A stretch of DNA of 64,000 nucleotides from Ectothiorhodospira shaposhnikovii (GTDB lineage: Bacteria > Pseudomonadota > Gammaproteobacteria > Ectothiorhodospirales > Ectothiorhodospiraceae). Location of the stretch: assembly GCF_016584105.1 (NCBI RefSeq), contig NZ_NRSM01000017.1, positions 17,406 to 81,405 on the forward strand, read 5' to 3'. Shown in pieces: positions 9,917-19,563 of the stretch (position 1 is the stretch's first letter; the number at the start of each line of letters is the position of its first letter). The notes under the pieces are model-generated. The model was not told the DNA's origin. It saw only the letters and a list, made by a program, of their open reading frames with translations, and searched no databases. Made by a program: the position numbers and the translations under genes.

Positions 9917-10384
9917 GTGGTCATGGTGACGAACAGTAGTGGGTATTTTGTTGGCTTGAGATCGTCGGAAAGGGTCCTTGGGGGCCTTTTTCTGCTTCAT
10001 ATGATGGCGCTGACATGCCTCTGGCTCAGCGGAATCCCGCTCTGGGCACAGATGACGGCCAGTCTGGGTGGCCTGTGCAGTCTGGTGCTGATGGTGCGCC
10101 GGGTGGGAGTGGGGCCATTCCCCGGACAGTGGCGCGCCATGGGTTGGGATGCCGATGGGGCATGCTGGCTGGAGTCACGGGACGGTCGGCGGGTGATGGT
10201 GGAGGTACTGCCCGACTCGGTGGTGTTGCCGGGGCTGATCCTGCTGTTGTTGCGGGATGAGACGGGGCGCCATCAGCGGTTGCTGCTGACCCGGGATGCG
10301 GTGGCGGGAGGGGATCTGCGGCCGTTGCGTCTGCGCTTGCGCCGGGCGGTCAGGGACAGGCAGACTGCGGGGCCGGAGCCGTGA
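9917..10384 (+). CDS. ygfX: YgfX/CptA-like membrane protein
   Basis: About 155 residues with two closely spaced hydrophobic helices near the N-terminus (RVLGGLFLLHMMALTCLWLSG and the following MTASLGGLCSLVLMV) and a soluble domain ending LLLTRDAVAGGDLRPLRLRL, the pattern of YgfX. In enterobacteria ygfX pairs with sdhE and was proposed to be the toxin (CptA) of a toxin-antitoxin-like pair acting on MreB/FtsZ. Here sdhE lies close by but in opposite orientation with an Nfu-type gene between. Start is uncertain: GTG 9917 fits the AGGGAG site upstream; ATG 9923 and TTG 9899/9911 are alternatives. Confidence 0.65.
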   Translation: MVMVTNSSGYFVGLRSSERVLGGLFLLHMMALTCLWLSGIPLWAQMTASLGGLCSLVLMVRRVGVGPFPGQWRAMGWDADGACWLESRDGRRVMVEVLPDSVVLPGLILLLLRDETGRHQRLLLTRDAVAGGDLRPLRLRLRRAVRDRQTAGPEP

Positions 10385-10407
10385 TCACGGGCAGGAGCGT
10401 GACCGTC

Positions 10408-10806
10408 ATGACCCAAGCAAGACCCGACCTGGACTCGTTGCTGAGTCCTGATGCCCACCATGTCTATTCCGAGGCAGAACTGGATGCCATCGAGGCCGTG
10501 GATCCCGAGCTGGCATTGAGGCTGGATCGTGCCCAGACCCTGGCCGCCCGCGCTCGGGAGGCCGAGCCGGCCCGGGGCGCCATCGACGAGACGGCCGTGC
10601 GGGCTGCGGTGGAGGAAGCGCGCCGGGTGCTGATGCAGGATGGCGGCGATATCGAGTATCTGCACCTGGAGGGACGGACGGTGATCGTCCGTCTCAAGGG
10701 GGCCTGCGTGGGGTGTCCCCGCTCGGCGCTGGATCTGCGCAACATCGTCGAGCGCCTGGTGAAGGCCCGTTGCCCCGGGGTGGAGGCGGTGGTCAACCGT
10801 TTTTGA
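10408..10806 (+). CDS. NifU-C/Nfu-domain Fe-S scaffold-like protein
   Basis: 132 residues. The C-terminal half is a NifU C-terminal (Nfu) domain with the CxxC motif in LKGACVGCPRSALDLRNIVE, which in the family holds a bridging Fe-S cluster for transfer to apo-proteins. The N-terminal ~60 residues are acidic and not assigned. ATG 10408 has AGGAG ten bases upstream; a GTG at 10381 overlapping the ygfX stop is an alternative. Position between ygfX and sdhE, near Fe-S-rich SDH and nif genes, suggests cluster delivery, but its client is unknown. Confidence 0.8.
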   Translation: MTQARPDLDSLLSPDAHHVYSEAELDAIEAVDPELALRLDRAQTLAARAREAEPARGAIDETAVRAAVEEARRVLMQDGGDIEYLHLEGRTVIVRLKGACVGCPRSALDLRNIVERLVKARCPGVEAVVNRF

Positions 10807-10827
10807 TGTTCCGCACCCAAGGTGGGC

Positions 10828-11073
10828 TCAGCGCTCGATGAAGTGACGCCTGACGCGGTCGATCATCGTGGCCAGTTCAGCCTTTTCCACCGGCTCGCCG
10901 TAGAGGAGCCAGCGCTGGAGGTCGTCATCTTCCTGCTTGAGGACCTGTTCGAAGGTCTGCAGTTCCGCGGCATCCAAGTGTTCACCCTGGGCGAGCAGGA
11001 ACCCCTCCAGCATGAGATCCAGCTCCTTGGTGCCGCGTCGGCAGTGCCAGCGTAATCGGGCGATATCGCTCAT
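10828..11073 (-). CDS. sdhE: SdhE, FAD assembly factor for SdhA
   Basis: 81-residue all-helical protein that binds SdhA and promotes covalent flavinylation. The RGxxE signature appears in WHCRRGTKELDLMLEGF near the N-terminus, and the conserved Trp-Leu-Tyr-Gly (RWLLYGEPVE) follows. It lies 131 bases downstream of sdhB on the same strand, separated by a hairpin, and converges with the Nfu gene. Confidence 0.93.
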   Translation of the reverse strand: MSDIARLRWHCRRGTKELDLMLEGFLLAQGEHLDAAELQTFEQVLKQEDDDLQRWLLYGEPVEKAELATMIDRVRRHFIER

Positions 11074-11140
11074 TATTCAGGACTCATGGGCAGGCAGGAA
11101 CGAAGTCCGCGGGACAGGTCCGCCGGCGAACGGCGGCGCG

Positions 11141-11180
11141 GAAATCCCCGGCCGGATGCCATCGCGGCCGGGGGTATTTC
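11141..11180 (-). terminator. Hairpin between sdhB and sdhE
   Basis: GAAATCCCCGGCC (11141-11153) pairs with GGCCGGGGGTATTTC (11166-11180) apart from extra bases, with a 12-base loop. The A/T-rich outer part of the stem resembles a terminator or partial attenuator, so sdhE may be expressed below sdhB. Confidence 0.4.
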
Positions 11181-11204
11181 CTGGGACGGGGATATCCGGC
11201 GGAC

Positions 11205-11981
11205 TCAGCGCCGGATCACCATCAGCTGCTTGATCTCCGCAATCGCCTTGGCCGGGTTCAGGCCCTTGGGACAGGTGCGGGTGCAGTTCATGATGGTGTG
11301 GCAGCGGTACAGCTTGAACGGGTCCTCCAGGGCGTCCAGACGCTCACCGGTGGCCTCGTCACGGCTGTCCGCGATCCAGCGGTAGGCCTGCAGCAGGATG
11401 GCCGGACCCAGATAGCGGTCGCCGTTCCACCAGTAGCTCGGGCAGCTGGTGGAGCAGCAGGCGCAGAGGATGCACTCGTACAGGCCGTCCAGCCTGGCGC
11501 GCTCTTCCTTGGACTGCAACCGCTCGGAATCCGGCGGCGGCGGGGTCTGGGTCTGGATCCAGGGCTTGATGGACGCATACTGGGCATAGAAGTGGGTCAT
11601 TTCCGGAATCAGGTCCTTGACCACCTTCATGTGCGGCAGCGGGTAGATGTTCACATCCCCCTTGATCTCGTCAATGGCCTTGGTGCACGCCAGGGTGTTG
11701 GTGCCGTCGATATTCATGGCGCAGGACCCGCAGATCCCCTCCCGGCAGGAGCGCCGGAAGGAGAGGGTGGAGTCCATCTCGTCCTTGATCTTGATGACGG
11801 CGTCCAGCACCATCGGCCCGCAGGTGTCCAGGTCCACCTCATAGGTGTCGATGCGCGGGTTTTCACCGCTGTCCGGGTCCCAGCGATAGATATTGAAGCG
11901 CTTGACGTTGGTGGCACCCTCGGCCTTGAAGGTCTTGCCCTTCTTGATCCGGGAATTGATTGGCAATACAAACTGGGCCAT
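11205..11981 (-). CDS. sdhB: Succinate dehydrogenase iron-sulfur subunit
   Basis: 258-residue subunit that carries electrons from FAD in SdhA to quinone via [2Fe-2S], [4Fe-4S] and [3Fe-4S] clusters. The cysteine sets are visible in order: [31 protein letters not shown] and [17 protein letters not shown]. It is the last gene of sdhCDAB, 26 bases after sdhA. Confidence 0.97.
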   Translation of the reverse strand: MAQFVLPINSRIKKGKTFKAEGATNVKRFNIYRWDPDSGENPRIDTYEVDLDTCGPMVLDAVIKIKDEMDSTLSFRRSCREGICGSCAMNIDGTNTLACTKAIDEIKGDVNIYPLPHMKVVKDLIPEMTHFYAQYASIKPWIQTQTPPPPDSERLQSKEERARLDGLYECILCACCSTSCPSYWWNGDRYLGPAILLQAYRWIADSRDEATGERLDALEDPFKLYRCHTIMNCTRTCPKGLNPAKAIAEIKQLMVIRR

Positions 11982-12007
11982 GGTCTTGCGTTCTCCTGAA
12001 TCTGCGC

Positions 12008-13798
12008 TCAGTAGACCCGTGCCTTGGGCGGCACGACTTCCACGTCATCGCTGAGGGTGTACATGTGCACCGGGCGGTAGTCGAGCCTGACCTTGCCCTG
12101 TGCGTCGACCCAGGACAGGGTGTGCTTCATCCAGGTTTCGTCGTCGCGCTCCGGGAAGTCCTCGCGGGCGTGGGCGCCGCGGCTTTCCTGACGGTTCACC
12201 GCCGAGCGGATGGTGGCCACGGCGCTGCCCAGCAGGTTTTCCAGTTCCAGGGTTTCCACCAGGTCCGAGTTCCAGACCAGGGAGCGGTCACTGACCCGCA
12301 CGTCGCCGAAGGACTGGAACACCTCGTCCATGCGCTCGCAGCCCTTCTGCAGGGTCTCTCCGGTACGGAATACGGCGGCATAGCGCTGCATGCATTCCTG
12401 CATGTCGCCGCGGATGGAGGCGGTGGAGCGGCTGCCGTTGGCGTAGCGCAGGCGGTCCAGACGCTCAAGGGCGGCGTCACTGGCGCCGGCCGGCAGGTCG
12501 GGCACGGAGGCGCCGATATCCTTGACGATCTCGGCGGCGCGGATGGCGGCGGAACGACCGAACACCACCAGGTCCAGCAGGGAGTTGGAGCCCAGACGGT
12601 TGGCGCCATGGACGGACACGCAGGCCGCCTCGCCGATGGCCATCAGGCCCGGCACGATGTGGTCCGGATTGCCGTCCTTGAGGGTGACCACTTCGCCACG
12701 GTAGTTGGTGGGGACGCCGCCCATGTTGTAGTGCACCGTGGGCAGCACCGGGATGGGTTCCTTGGTGACATCCACGCCGGCGAAGATCTTGGCGGTTTCG
12801 GCGATTCCCGGCAGGCGCTCGTTGATCACTTCCGGACCCAGGTGCTCCAGATGCAGGTGGATATGATCCTGTTTCGGACCCACGCCGCGACCTTCGTTGA
12901 TCTCGATGGTCATGGAGCGGGACACCACGTCGCGGGAGGCCAGGTCCTTGGCGTTGGGGGCATAGCGTTCCATGAAGCGCTCGCCCTTGGAATTGGTCAG
13001 GTAGCCGCCTTCGCCGCGTACCCCTTCGGTGATCAGGCAGCCGGCGCCGTAGATGCCGGTGGGGTGGAACTGGACGAACTCCATGTCCTGCAGGGGCAGG
13101 CCGGCGCGCAGCGCCATGCCCATGCCGTCGCCGGTACAGGTGTGGGCGGAGGTGCAGGAGAAGTAGCTGCGGCCGTAGCCGCCGGTGGCCAGCACCACCA
13201 GGTGGGCGCGGAAGCGGTGCAGGGTGCCGTCCACCAGGTTCAGGGCCATCACGCCGCGGCAGGTCTCGCCGTCCATGATCAGATCAGTGGCGAAGTATTC
13301 GATGAAGAATTCCGCCTGATGCTTGAGGGCCTGCTGGTACAGGGTGTGCAGGATGGCGTGGCCGGTACGGTCGGCGGCGGCGCAGGTGCGCTGGGCGCGG
13401 CCTTCACCGAAACGGGTGGTCATGCCGCCGAAGGGGCGCTGGTAGATCTTGCCGTCCTCGGTACGGGAGAAGGGCACGCCGTAGTGTTCCAGTTCGATGA
13501 TGGCAGGAACGGCCTCGCGGCACATGTATTCGATGGCATCCTGGTCGCCGAGCCAGTCGGAGCCCTTGACGGTGTCGTACATGTGCCAGCGCCAGTCATC
13601 TTCACCCATGTTGCCCAGCGCCGCGGAAATGCCGCCCTGGGCTGCCACGGTGTGGCTGCGGGTGGGGAATACCTTGGTCACGCAGGCCGTCTTGAGACCC
13701 TTTTCCGCCATGCCGAAGGTGGCTCTCAGGCCGGCGCCACCGGCGCCCACCACCACCACGTCATAGGCATGGTCGACAATCTTGTAGTCGCCCTTCAT
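12008..13798 (-). CDS. sdhA: Succinate dehydrogenase flavoprotein subunit
   Basis: 596-residue catalytic subunit that oxidises succinate to fumarate. Seen: the dinucleotide-binding [12 protein letters not shown], the covalent-FAD histidine in [10 protein letters not shown] (about His49), the substrate-side [21 protein letters not shown], and the active-site region [12 protein letters not shown] at 13801 precedes ATG 13798, which I take as the start; it lies three bases beyond the sdhD stop, implying coupling. Confidence 0.97.
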   Translation of the reverse strand: MKGDYKIVDHAYDVVVVGAGGAGLRATFGMAEKGLKTACVTKVFPTRSHTVAAQGGISAALGNMGEDDWRWHMYDTVKGSDWLGDQDAIEYMCREAVPAIIELEHYGVPFSRTEDGKIYQRPFGGMTTRFGEGRAQRTCAAADRTGHAILHTLYQQALKHQAEFFIEYFATDLIMDGETCRGVMALNLVDGTLHRFRAHLVVLATGGYGRSYFSCTSAHTCTGDGMGMALRAGLPLQDMEFVQFHPTGIYGAGCLITEGVRGEGGYLTNSKGERFMERYAPNAKDLASRDVVSRSMTIEINEGRGVGPKQDHIHLHLEHLGPEVINERLPGIAETAKIFAGVDVTKEPIPVLPTVHYNMGGVPTNYRGEVVTLKDGNPDHIVPGLMAIGEAACVSVHGANRLGSNSLLDLVVFGRSAAIRAAEIVKDIGASVPDLPAGASDAALERLDRLRYANGSRSTASIRGDMQECMQRYAAVFRTGETLQKGCERMDEVFQSFGDVRVSDRSLVWNSDLVETLELENLLGSAVATIRSAVNRQESRGAHAREDFPERDDETWMKHTLSWVDAQGKVRLDYRPVHMYTLSDDVEVVPPKARVY

Positions 13799-13801
13799 CA
13801 A

Positions 13802-14182
13802 TCAGCTCCCGAAAGCAATGCGCAAAATGGCGACGATCCCGATGATCGCCAGCAGCCACGCGAGAAACGTCATGGCAATGAGCACGGTGAATTTCTTGCC
13901 TTCACTGTGCACGTAATCTTCGATCACGGTCTGCAGGCCCATCTGGATGTGGTGGAACATCACCCCGACGCCGAGGATCAGCAGGACCGTGTTCAGGGGC
14001 TCGGCGGCCCAGGCCAGGGTGGCCTCGTAGCCGGCGCCGGCCAGGGTGGCCAGGCTGAAGATCAGCCAGAGCATCAGGGGTACCAGGGCGATGGAGGACA
14101 GACGCATCACCCACCAGTGGTGGGTGCCGTCCTTGGCGGAACCGAGGCCGCGGGCCCGGCCGAGTGGTGTACGAAGGCTCAT
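13802..14182 (-). CDS. sdhD: Succinate dehydrogenase membrane anchor SdhD
   Basis: 126-residue hydrophobic protein with three transmembrane helices, second in the sdh operon. It helps form the quinone site and haem b environment (HHIQMGLQTVIEDYVHSEGKK contains the conserved His and the Asp-Tyr pair near helix 2). Only 13 bases separate it from sdhC. Confidence 0.92.
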   Translation of the reverse strand: MSLRTPLGRARGLGSAKDGTHHWWVMRLSSIALVPLMLWLIFSLATLAGAGYEATLAWAAEPLNTVLLILGVGVMFHHIQMGLQTVIEDYVHSEGKKFTVLIAMTFLAWLLAIIGIVAILRIAFGS

Positions 14183-14195
14183 GTGGATATCCCCG

Positions 14196-14573
14196 TCAGA
14201 TCACGACGACCCAGAAGATCAGGGTCAGAAGCAGTGTGGTGGCCAGGGCGATCCAGCCGGTGACGTAGACGCCCTTGATGGTCAGTGCGATGCCCGCATC
14301 CCAGACGAGATGGCGAATGCCGGTGCACAGGTGGTAGAACAGCGCCAGAGTGACGGGGATCAGGATTGCGATCCCGATCCAGCCATGCAGCAGGGACTCG
14401 ACCCGGGCGAAGGCCTCGGGGCCGGCGGCCAGGGCGGCCAGCCAGTAGACCAGGATCAGGCTGGCGATGCTCAGTATCACGCCGGTGATCCGGTGCAGGA
14501 TCGAGAGTACCGAGGTCATCTGCGGCCGGTAGACCTGCAGATGGGGTGACAGCGGCCGGTTGTCGTTTGGCAT
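14196..14573 (-). CDS. sdhC: Succinate dehydrogenase cytochrome b556 subunit SdhC
   Basis: 125 residues, three transmembrane helices. The N-terminal RPLSPHLQVYRPQMTSVLSILHRITG and the haem-ligand segment YHLCTGIRHLVWD are the SdhC signatures. First gene of the sdhCDAB unit; its promoter should lie in the 160-base gap up to the DUF1674 gene. Confidence 0.95.
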   Translation of the reverse strand: MPNDNRPLSPHLQVYRPQMTSVLSILHRITGVILSIASLILVYWLAALAAGPEAFARVESLLHGWIGIAILIPVTLALFYHLCTGIRHLVWDAGIALTIKGVYVTGWIALATTLLLTLIFWVVVI

Positions 14574-14733
14574 GGCTTGGAAGGCTCCGCTTGAAGAATC
14601 CGCAGTGTGCGGGTGTTGACGGTCTGCGGCCCCGAACCCGTGATACGCGTGTCGCTCCGGGGCGGGGCAGGTCGTTCAGTCGTGCAATGTTCGGGGATAG
14701 CGGGTACAAGTTGCCCGGTGGTCCGGGCCGCTT

Positions 14734-14910
14734 TCAGAAGTCGGTGCAACGCCCGCGCTGTTCCCAGTCACCATAGCGGGTGGGCTCGGGGCCCTGGTAG
14801 CCCCCGATCTCGCGGGTAGACTCGGGTGTGACGGACGAAGGGGTGTCTGTATCGTCCGCCTTCGACGCCTGAGGATCATCGGGCGTCGATGTGTGATCTT
14901 TCTCGCTCAT
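14734..14910 (-). CDS. DUF1674 / SDHAF4-like small protein, probable SDH assembly factor
   Basis: 58-residue protein, disordered and Ser/Thr/Asp-rich at first, ending in the DUF1674 signature (EIGGYQGPEPTRYGDWEQ then RGRCTDF). The eukaryotic relative SDHAF4 binds flavinylated SdhA and protects it before assembly with SdhB. The frame extends upstream to 15033, but ATG 14910 (MSEKDHTS) is preferred: an AAGAGA-like site precedes it and the upstream part has no family similarity. It is co-directional with and immediately upstream of sdhC. Confidence 0.8.
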   Translation of the reverse strand: MSEKDHTSTPDDPQASKADDTDTPSSVTPESTREIGGYQGPEPTRYGDWEQRGRCTDF

Positions 14911-15086
14911 GGATGTTCTCTTTATTCGCCGCGACATGGGCGTCCGGGTGCTTGCGGCGACCGATGGCGATGAATTCAAGACACCGGCTGCGCCCCCCGT
15001 GATTTGGCCGCCGCGCATGACGCGACGCGTCAAATCCGGCTATAAATAGCAGTTCTGCGCCGGGCCCGCAAGGGCAGGGCCTCGCT

Positions 15087-15953
15087 TCAGCGTCGCGCCA
15101 GGGCCTGACCCATGCGCACCGCCTGTCCCGGCACCAGTTCCGGCAGCCAGCCGGAAACCTGTTCGGGGAGCAGCAGGATGACGGTGGAGCCGAGGTTGAA
15201 GCGCCCCATTTCCTCCCCCCGCGCCAGGGTCGTCGGGTCGTCCCGGTGGTCCCACCGGCACGGTGCCCGGGGCGTACGCGGCGTGACCTCGCCGGCCCAG
15301 ACCGTCTCGATGGAGGCCACATTGATGGCCCCCACCAGCACCATGGCCATGGGGCCGAAATCCGTCTCGAACAGGCAGGCCAGGCGCTCGTTGCGGGCGA
15401 ACAGGCCGGGTACGGTCTTGACCGTGAAGGGTGCCACCGAGAACAGGCGGCCGGGCACGTATACCGATTCCCGCAGGGAGCCGTTCCAGGGCATGTGGAT
15501 GCGGTGATAGTCCCGGGGGGGCAGGTAGAGGGTGATGAAGTGTCCGTTGGCAAAGGGCGCCGCCAGGTCTGCGTCCCCGCCCAGCAGGGCAGTGGCCGAG
15601 TAGGTGTGTCCCTTGGCCTGGATCAGCTGCCCGTCGCGGATGCGGCCGAGCTGGCTGACGCGGCTGTCCGCCGGGCTGATCAGGGTGTCCGGGGCGGGGT
15701 CCAGCGGCCGGGCGCCGGGCTTGAGGGCGCGGGTGAACAGGTCGTTGAAGCTGGCATAGCGGCCCGGGTCCGATTCGACGGCCTCGGACATGTCCAGGCC
15801 GTAGCGGCGAATGAACCACCGTGCCACCGGGTCCTTGTGCCGGGTTTCCCAGCGCGACAGCCGGTAGACCAGCCGCGAGATCCCGTGATGGGGCAGCAGA
15901 TACAGGGGCAGGGCCTTGAGCCAGTCCCGCCAGTTGGCCACTTGATCGTTCAT
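15087..15953 (-). CDS. psd: Phosphatidylserine decarboxylase proenzyme
   Basis: 288-residue class I enzyme that makes phosphatidylethanolamine at the inner membrane. The self-cleavage motif LGST, yielding the pyruvoyl serine, is in [16 protein letters not shown] near the C-terminus. PADSRV and [13 protein letters not shown] are family blocks. The frame continues far upstream as antisense of prmB; ATG 15953 ([13 protein letters not shown]) is the plausible start. It is divergent from prmB with 42 bases between starts. Confidence 0.95.
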   Translation of the reverse strand: MNDQVANWRDWLKALPLYLLPHHGISRLVYRLSRWETRHKDPVARWFIRRYGLDMSEAVESDPGRYASFNDLFTRALKPGARPLDPAPDTLISPADSRVSQLGRIRDGQLIQAKGHTYSATALLGGDADLAAPFANGHFITLYLPPRDYHRIHMPWNGSLRESVYVPGRLFSVAPFTVKTVPGLFARNERLACLFETDFGPMAMVLVGAINVASIETVWAGEVTPRTPRAPCRWDHRDDPTTLARGEEMGRFNLGSTVILLLPEQVSGWLPELVPGQAVRMGQALARR

Positions 15954-15995
15954 GGGCGTATTATTCCACACCCTGAACCGCACTGGCTGATTTCC

Positions 15996-16901
15996 ATGAC
16001 CGATTCCACCGCTACCGACGGGCTGCTGACCGTCCGTGACTTCATTCGCTACGGCATGAGTCGTTTCACCGCCGCGGGCCTGAGTTTCGGCCATGGCACC
16101 GACAATGCCCTGGACGAGGCCGCCTGGCTGGTGCTTCACACCCTGCACATGCCCCATGACATGACCGGTCCCTGGCTGGAATGCCGTCTCACCCGGGACG
16201 AACGGGAGCGGGTGACGGACCTGCTGGAACAGCGGGTACAGACCCGCAAGCCCGCCGCCTACCTGACCGGTCAGGCCTGGTTCATGGGGCTGGAATTCTT
16301 CGTGGACGAGCGGGTGCTGGTGCCCCGCTCCCCCCTGGCGGAACTGATCCAGCAGGGTTTTGCGCCCTGGATCGAGGCCGCGGCGGTGCATCGGGTGCTG
16401 GACCTGTGCACCGGCAGCGGCTGCATCGGCATTGCCTGCGCCCATGTGTTTGACGAGGCGAAGGTGGATCTGGGCGACATTTCCCCCGATGCCCTGGTGG
16501 TGGCCCGGGAGAATATCCGTCGTCACGGGCTGGAAGGGCGGGTGGAAGCGGTGCGGTCCGATCTTTTCAAGGACCTGGGCGAGCGCCGCTATGACATCAT
16601 CGTCAGCAATCCTCCCTATGTGGACGCCCGGGACATGGCGGCCCTGACCCCGGAGTTTCGTCATGAGCCGGAACTGGGACTGGCCTCGGGTCCGGACGGC
16701 CTGGATGCGGCCCTGGAGATCCTGCGGGCGGCGGCGGATCACCTCAACCCCGGCGGCATCCTGGTGGTGGAAGTGGGCAACAGCGCACCGGCCCTGGAGG
16801 CGCGTCTGCCCGACGTGCCGTTCACCTGGCTGGAATTCGAGTCGGGCGGGGAGGGGGTCTTCCTGCTGACCGCCGAGCAATTGCAGGCGCTGGATCTGTA
16901 G
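15996..16901 (+). CDS. prmB: PrmB, ribosomal protein L3 N5-glutamine methyltransferase
   Basis: 301-residue SAM-dependent methyltransferase of the HemK/PrmB family. The catalytic NPPY is in [15 protein letters not shown] and the SAM-binding loop is [15 protein letters not shown]. The helical N-terminal domain and the PRSPLAELI segment favour PrmB over PrmC. ATG 15996 is chosen; the open frame upstream is antisense of psd. Confidence 0.93.
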   Translation: MTDSTATDGLLTVRDFIRYGMSRFTAAGLSFGHGTDNALDEAAWLVLHTLHMPHDMTGPWLECRLTRDERERVTDLLEQRVQTRKPAAYLTGQAWFMGLEFFVDERVLVPRSPLAELIQQGFAPWIEAAAVHRVLDLCTGSGCIGIACAHVFDEAKVDLGDISPDALVVARENIRRHGLEGRVEAVRSDLFKDLGERRYDIIVSNPPYVDARDMAALTPEFRHEPELGLASGPDGLDAALEILRAAADHLNPGGILVVEVGNSAPALEARLPDVPFTWLEFESGGEGVFLLTAEQLQALDL

Positions 16902-16970
16902 GGGCGAACCGGAAAAACCGTCCCGGGATGGACGTCGACTTGGCACAAGTCACCAAAATCCCCCAATACG

Positions 16971-17000
16971 TTCGGCACATCCGTCCCGAGCGGTTACAAT
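16971..17000 (+). promoter_or_regulatory. Candidate sigma-70 promoter of hemN
   Basis: TACAAT at 16995-17000 is a good -10 box; TTCGGC at 16971-16976 is a poor -35 with 18-base spacing. No clear FNR (TTGAT-N4-ATCAA) site was found before hemN, although one might be expected. Confidence 0.3.
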
Positions 17001-17037
17001 AGACAGTTACATTCCTAGACCGGGTACCCATGCCGTC

Positions 17038-18426
17038 ATGAGCTTGTCGCAGACCATCGATTTCGATCTGGACCTGATCAACCGTTACAACACGGCGGGT
17101 CCCCGCTACACCTCCTATCCCACCGCCGTGCAGTTCCACGAAGGTCTGGATGCCGATCGCTACGCGGAGATTGCCCGGGGCACCAACGCCAGCGGCCGTC
17201 CCCTGTCCCTGTATTTCCACATCCCCTTCTGCGACACCGTCTGTTTCTACTGTGCCTGCAACAAGGTGGTGACCAAGGACCGCGCCAAGGCCCGCCCCTA
17301 CCTGGACCGGCTCTACAAGGAAATGGCCCTGCAGGGTGAACTGTTCGACCGCAGCCGTCCGGTGACCCAGCTGCACTGGGGTGGCGGCACCCCCACCTTC
17401 ATCTCCCATGACGAGATGATCGAGCTGATGGACAAGACCCGGGAGCACTTCAGGCTGCTGGATGACGACACCGGCGAGTATTCCATTGAGATCGACCCCC
17501 GCGAGGTGAGCGACGATACCCTCTCCCTGTTGCGCAAGCTGGGTTTCAACCGCATCAGCCTGGGGGTTCAGGACTTTGACGAGACCGTGCAGAAGGCCGT
17601 CAACCGGGTTCAGACCGAGTCCCAGGTGATGAACGTGCTGGACGAGGCACGGCGTCTGGGCTTCCGCTCCACCAGTGTGGACCTGATCTACGGTCTGCCG
17701 CACCAGACCCCGGACACCTTCGGCGACACCGTGCGTAGGATCATCGAAGTGAACCCGGCCCGGGTCTCCGTGTTCAACTACGCCCACCTGCCGGATCGCT
17801 TCAAGCCCCAGCGTCGCATTGACGAGGACGCACTGCCCAATCCCGCCGACAAGCTCACCATTTTGCAGCAGACCATCCAGCAGCTCACCGAGGCCGGATA
17901 TGTCTACATCGGCATGGACCACTTCGCCCGTCCCGACGACGAACTGGCCGTGGCCCAGCGGGATCACACCCTGTATCGCAACTTCCAGGGCTATTCCACA
18001 CACTCCAACTGCGACCTGATCGGCCTGGGTTCCACCAGTGTGGGCGTGGTGGGTAACAGCTACAGCCAGAACCACCACGACCTGGAGAAGTATTACCAGT
18101 GTCTGGATGAAAACCGTCTGGCCGTATTCCGGGGCGTGGAGCTGGATACGGATGACCTGCTGCGGCGTGACGTCATCACCCGTCTGATCTGCCATTTCGA
18201 GCTGGCCTTCGAAGACGTGGAGCGGGCCCACGGCATCGTTTTCGGGGACTATTTCGCCCTGGAGCTGGACGGGCTCAAGCCCATGGAGGCCGATGGCCTG
18301 CTCAAGGTCACCGGCAATTCCATCACCGTGCAGCCCGCCGGCCGCCTGCTGATTCGCAACATCTGCATGGTGTTCGACCGTTACCTGCGCCAGGCTACCG
18401 AGCAGCGCTATTCCAGGGTGATCTGA
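17038..18426 (+). CDS. hemN: Oxygen-independent coproporphyrinogen III oxidase
   Basis: 462-residue radical-SAM enzyme converting coproporphyrinogen III to protoporphyrinogen IX without oxygen. The N-terminal [15 protein letters not shown] and the cluster motif C-x3-C-x2-C ([13 protein letters not shown]) are those of true HemN rather than HemW. It serves haem and, in phototrophs, bacteriochlorophyll synthesis under anoxia. aroC begins two bases after the stop. Confidence 0.96.
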   Translation: MSLSQTIDFDLDLINRYNTAGPRYTSYPTAVQFHEGLDADRYAEIARGTNASGRPLSLYFHIPFCDTVCFYCACNKVVTKDRAKARPYLDRLYKEMALQGELFDRSRPVTQLHWGGGTPTFISHDEMIELMDKTREHFRLLDDDTGEYSIEIDPREVSDDTLSLLRKLGFNRISLGVQDFDETVQKAVNRVQTESQVMNVLDEARRLGFRSTSVDLIYGLPHQTPDTFGDTVRRIIEVNPARVSVFNYAHLPDRFKPQRRIDEDALPNPADKLTILQQTIQQLTEAGYVYIGMDHFARPDDELAVAQRDHTLYRNFQGYSTHSNCDLIGLGSTSVGVVGNSYSQNHHDLEKYYQCLDENRLAVFRGVELDTDDLLRRDVITRLICHFELAFEDVERAHGIVFGDYFALELDGLKPMEADGLLKVTGNSITVQPAGRLLIRNICMVFDRYLRQATEQRYSRVI

Positions 18427-18428
18427 GC

Positions 18429-19529
18429 GTGTCGGGCAACACCATCGGCAAGCTGTTCACGGTCACCGGCTTCGGTGAGAGCCACGGGCCGGCCATCGGC
18501 TGCATCGTCGATGGCTGTCCGCCCGGACTGGCCCTGTGCGAGGCCGACCTGCAGCAGGACCTGGAGCGGCGGCGGCCGGGCAAGACCCGGCACACCACCC
18601 AGCGTCGGGAACCGGATCAGGTGAAGATCCTTTCCGGGGTGTTCGAGGGGCGCACCACCGGCACCCCCATCGCCCTGATGATCGAGAATACCGATCAGCG
18701 CTCCAGGGACTACGCCGACATTGCCCGGCAGTTCCGGCCGGGCCATGCGGACTATACCTATCATAAGAAATACGGCCTGCGGGATTACCGGGGCGGCGGC
18801 CGCAGCTCCGCCCGGGAGACCGCCATGCGGGTGGCTGCCGGGGCCATTGCCAAGAAATACCTCCGGGAGCGCTTTGGCGTCCAGGTGCGGGGCTATCTGG
18901 CCCAGCTTGGCCCCATTCGTGCCCAACGGGTGGACTGGTCCGTGGTGGAGACCAATCCCTTCTTCTGTCCGGACCCGGACCGGGTACCGGAGATGGAGGC
19001 CTACATGGACGAGCTGCGCAAGTCCGGCGATTCCATCGGCGCCCGCATCAATGTGGTGGCCACCGGGCTACCCCCCGGCTGGGGCGAGCCCATCTTCGAT
19101 CGCCTTGATGCGGACATTGCCCATGCCATGATGGGCATCAACGCGGTCAAGGCGGTGGAGATCGGTGACGGTTTTGCCTGCGTGGAGCAGAAAGGCACCG
19201 AACACCGGGACGAGATGCTGCCCGAGGGCTTTGCCTCCAACCATGCCGGAGGCGTGCTGGGAGGCATCTCCAGCGGCCAGGACATTCGCGTCAGCATTGC
19301 CCTGAAACCGACTTCCAGCCTGCGCATCCCGGGGCGCTCCCTGGACGTGGACGGCCAGCCGATCGAGGTGATCACCACCGGACGTCATGACCCCTGCGTG
19401 GGCATTCGCGCCACTCCCATCGCCGAGGCCATGCTGGCCATCGTCCTGATGGACCATGCCCTGCGGCATCGGGGACAGAACGGCGATGTGTCGGTGACCA
19501 TGGCGGACATACCCGCGGGACAGCCCTGA
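18429..19529 (+). CDS. aroC: Chorismate synthase
   Basis: 366-residue FMN-dependent enzyme that makes chorismate from EPSP, last step of the shikimate pathway. Signatures are [18 protein letters not shown], the RPGHADYTY block, and [14 protein letters not shown]. It starts with GTG, with its ribosome-binding site inside the end of hemN. Confidence 0.97.
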   Translation: MSGNTIGKLFTVTGFGESHGPAIGCIVDGCPPGLALCEADLQQDLERRRPGKTRHTTQRREPDQVKILSGVFEGRTTGTPIALMIENTDQRSRDYADIARQFRPGHADYTYHKKYGLRDYRGGGRSSARETAMRVAAGAIAKKYLRERFGVQVRGYLAQLGPIRAQRVDWSVVETNPFFCPDPDRVPEMEAYMDELRKSGDSIGARINVVATGLPPGWGEPIFDRLDADIAHAMMGINAVKAVEIGDGFACVEQKGTEHRDEMLPEGFASNHAGGVLGGISSGQDIRVSIALKPTSSLRIPGRSLDVDGQPIEVITTGRHDPCVGIRATPIAEAMLAIVLMDHALRHRGQNGDVSVTMADIPAGQP

Positions 19530-19563
19530 GCGGTTGTCCCGCCGCTCCATCACGTAAAACCCC

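Noticed and set aside
11960..14263. 767-codon open frame antisense to the sdh genes
   Set aside because: Gly/His/Val-rich product with no domain; it mirrors sdhA/sdhD codon bias in a high-GC genome.
15954..16946. N-terminal extension of psd reaching into prmB
   Set aside because: It is antisense to prmB; class I Psd proteins begin near ATG 15953.
16902..17037. FNR box before hemN
   Set aside because: No TTGAT-N4-ATCAA-like dyad could be found in the 136 bases.
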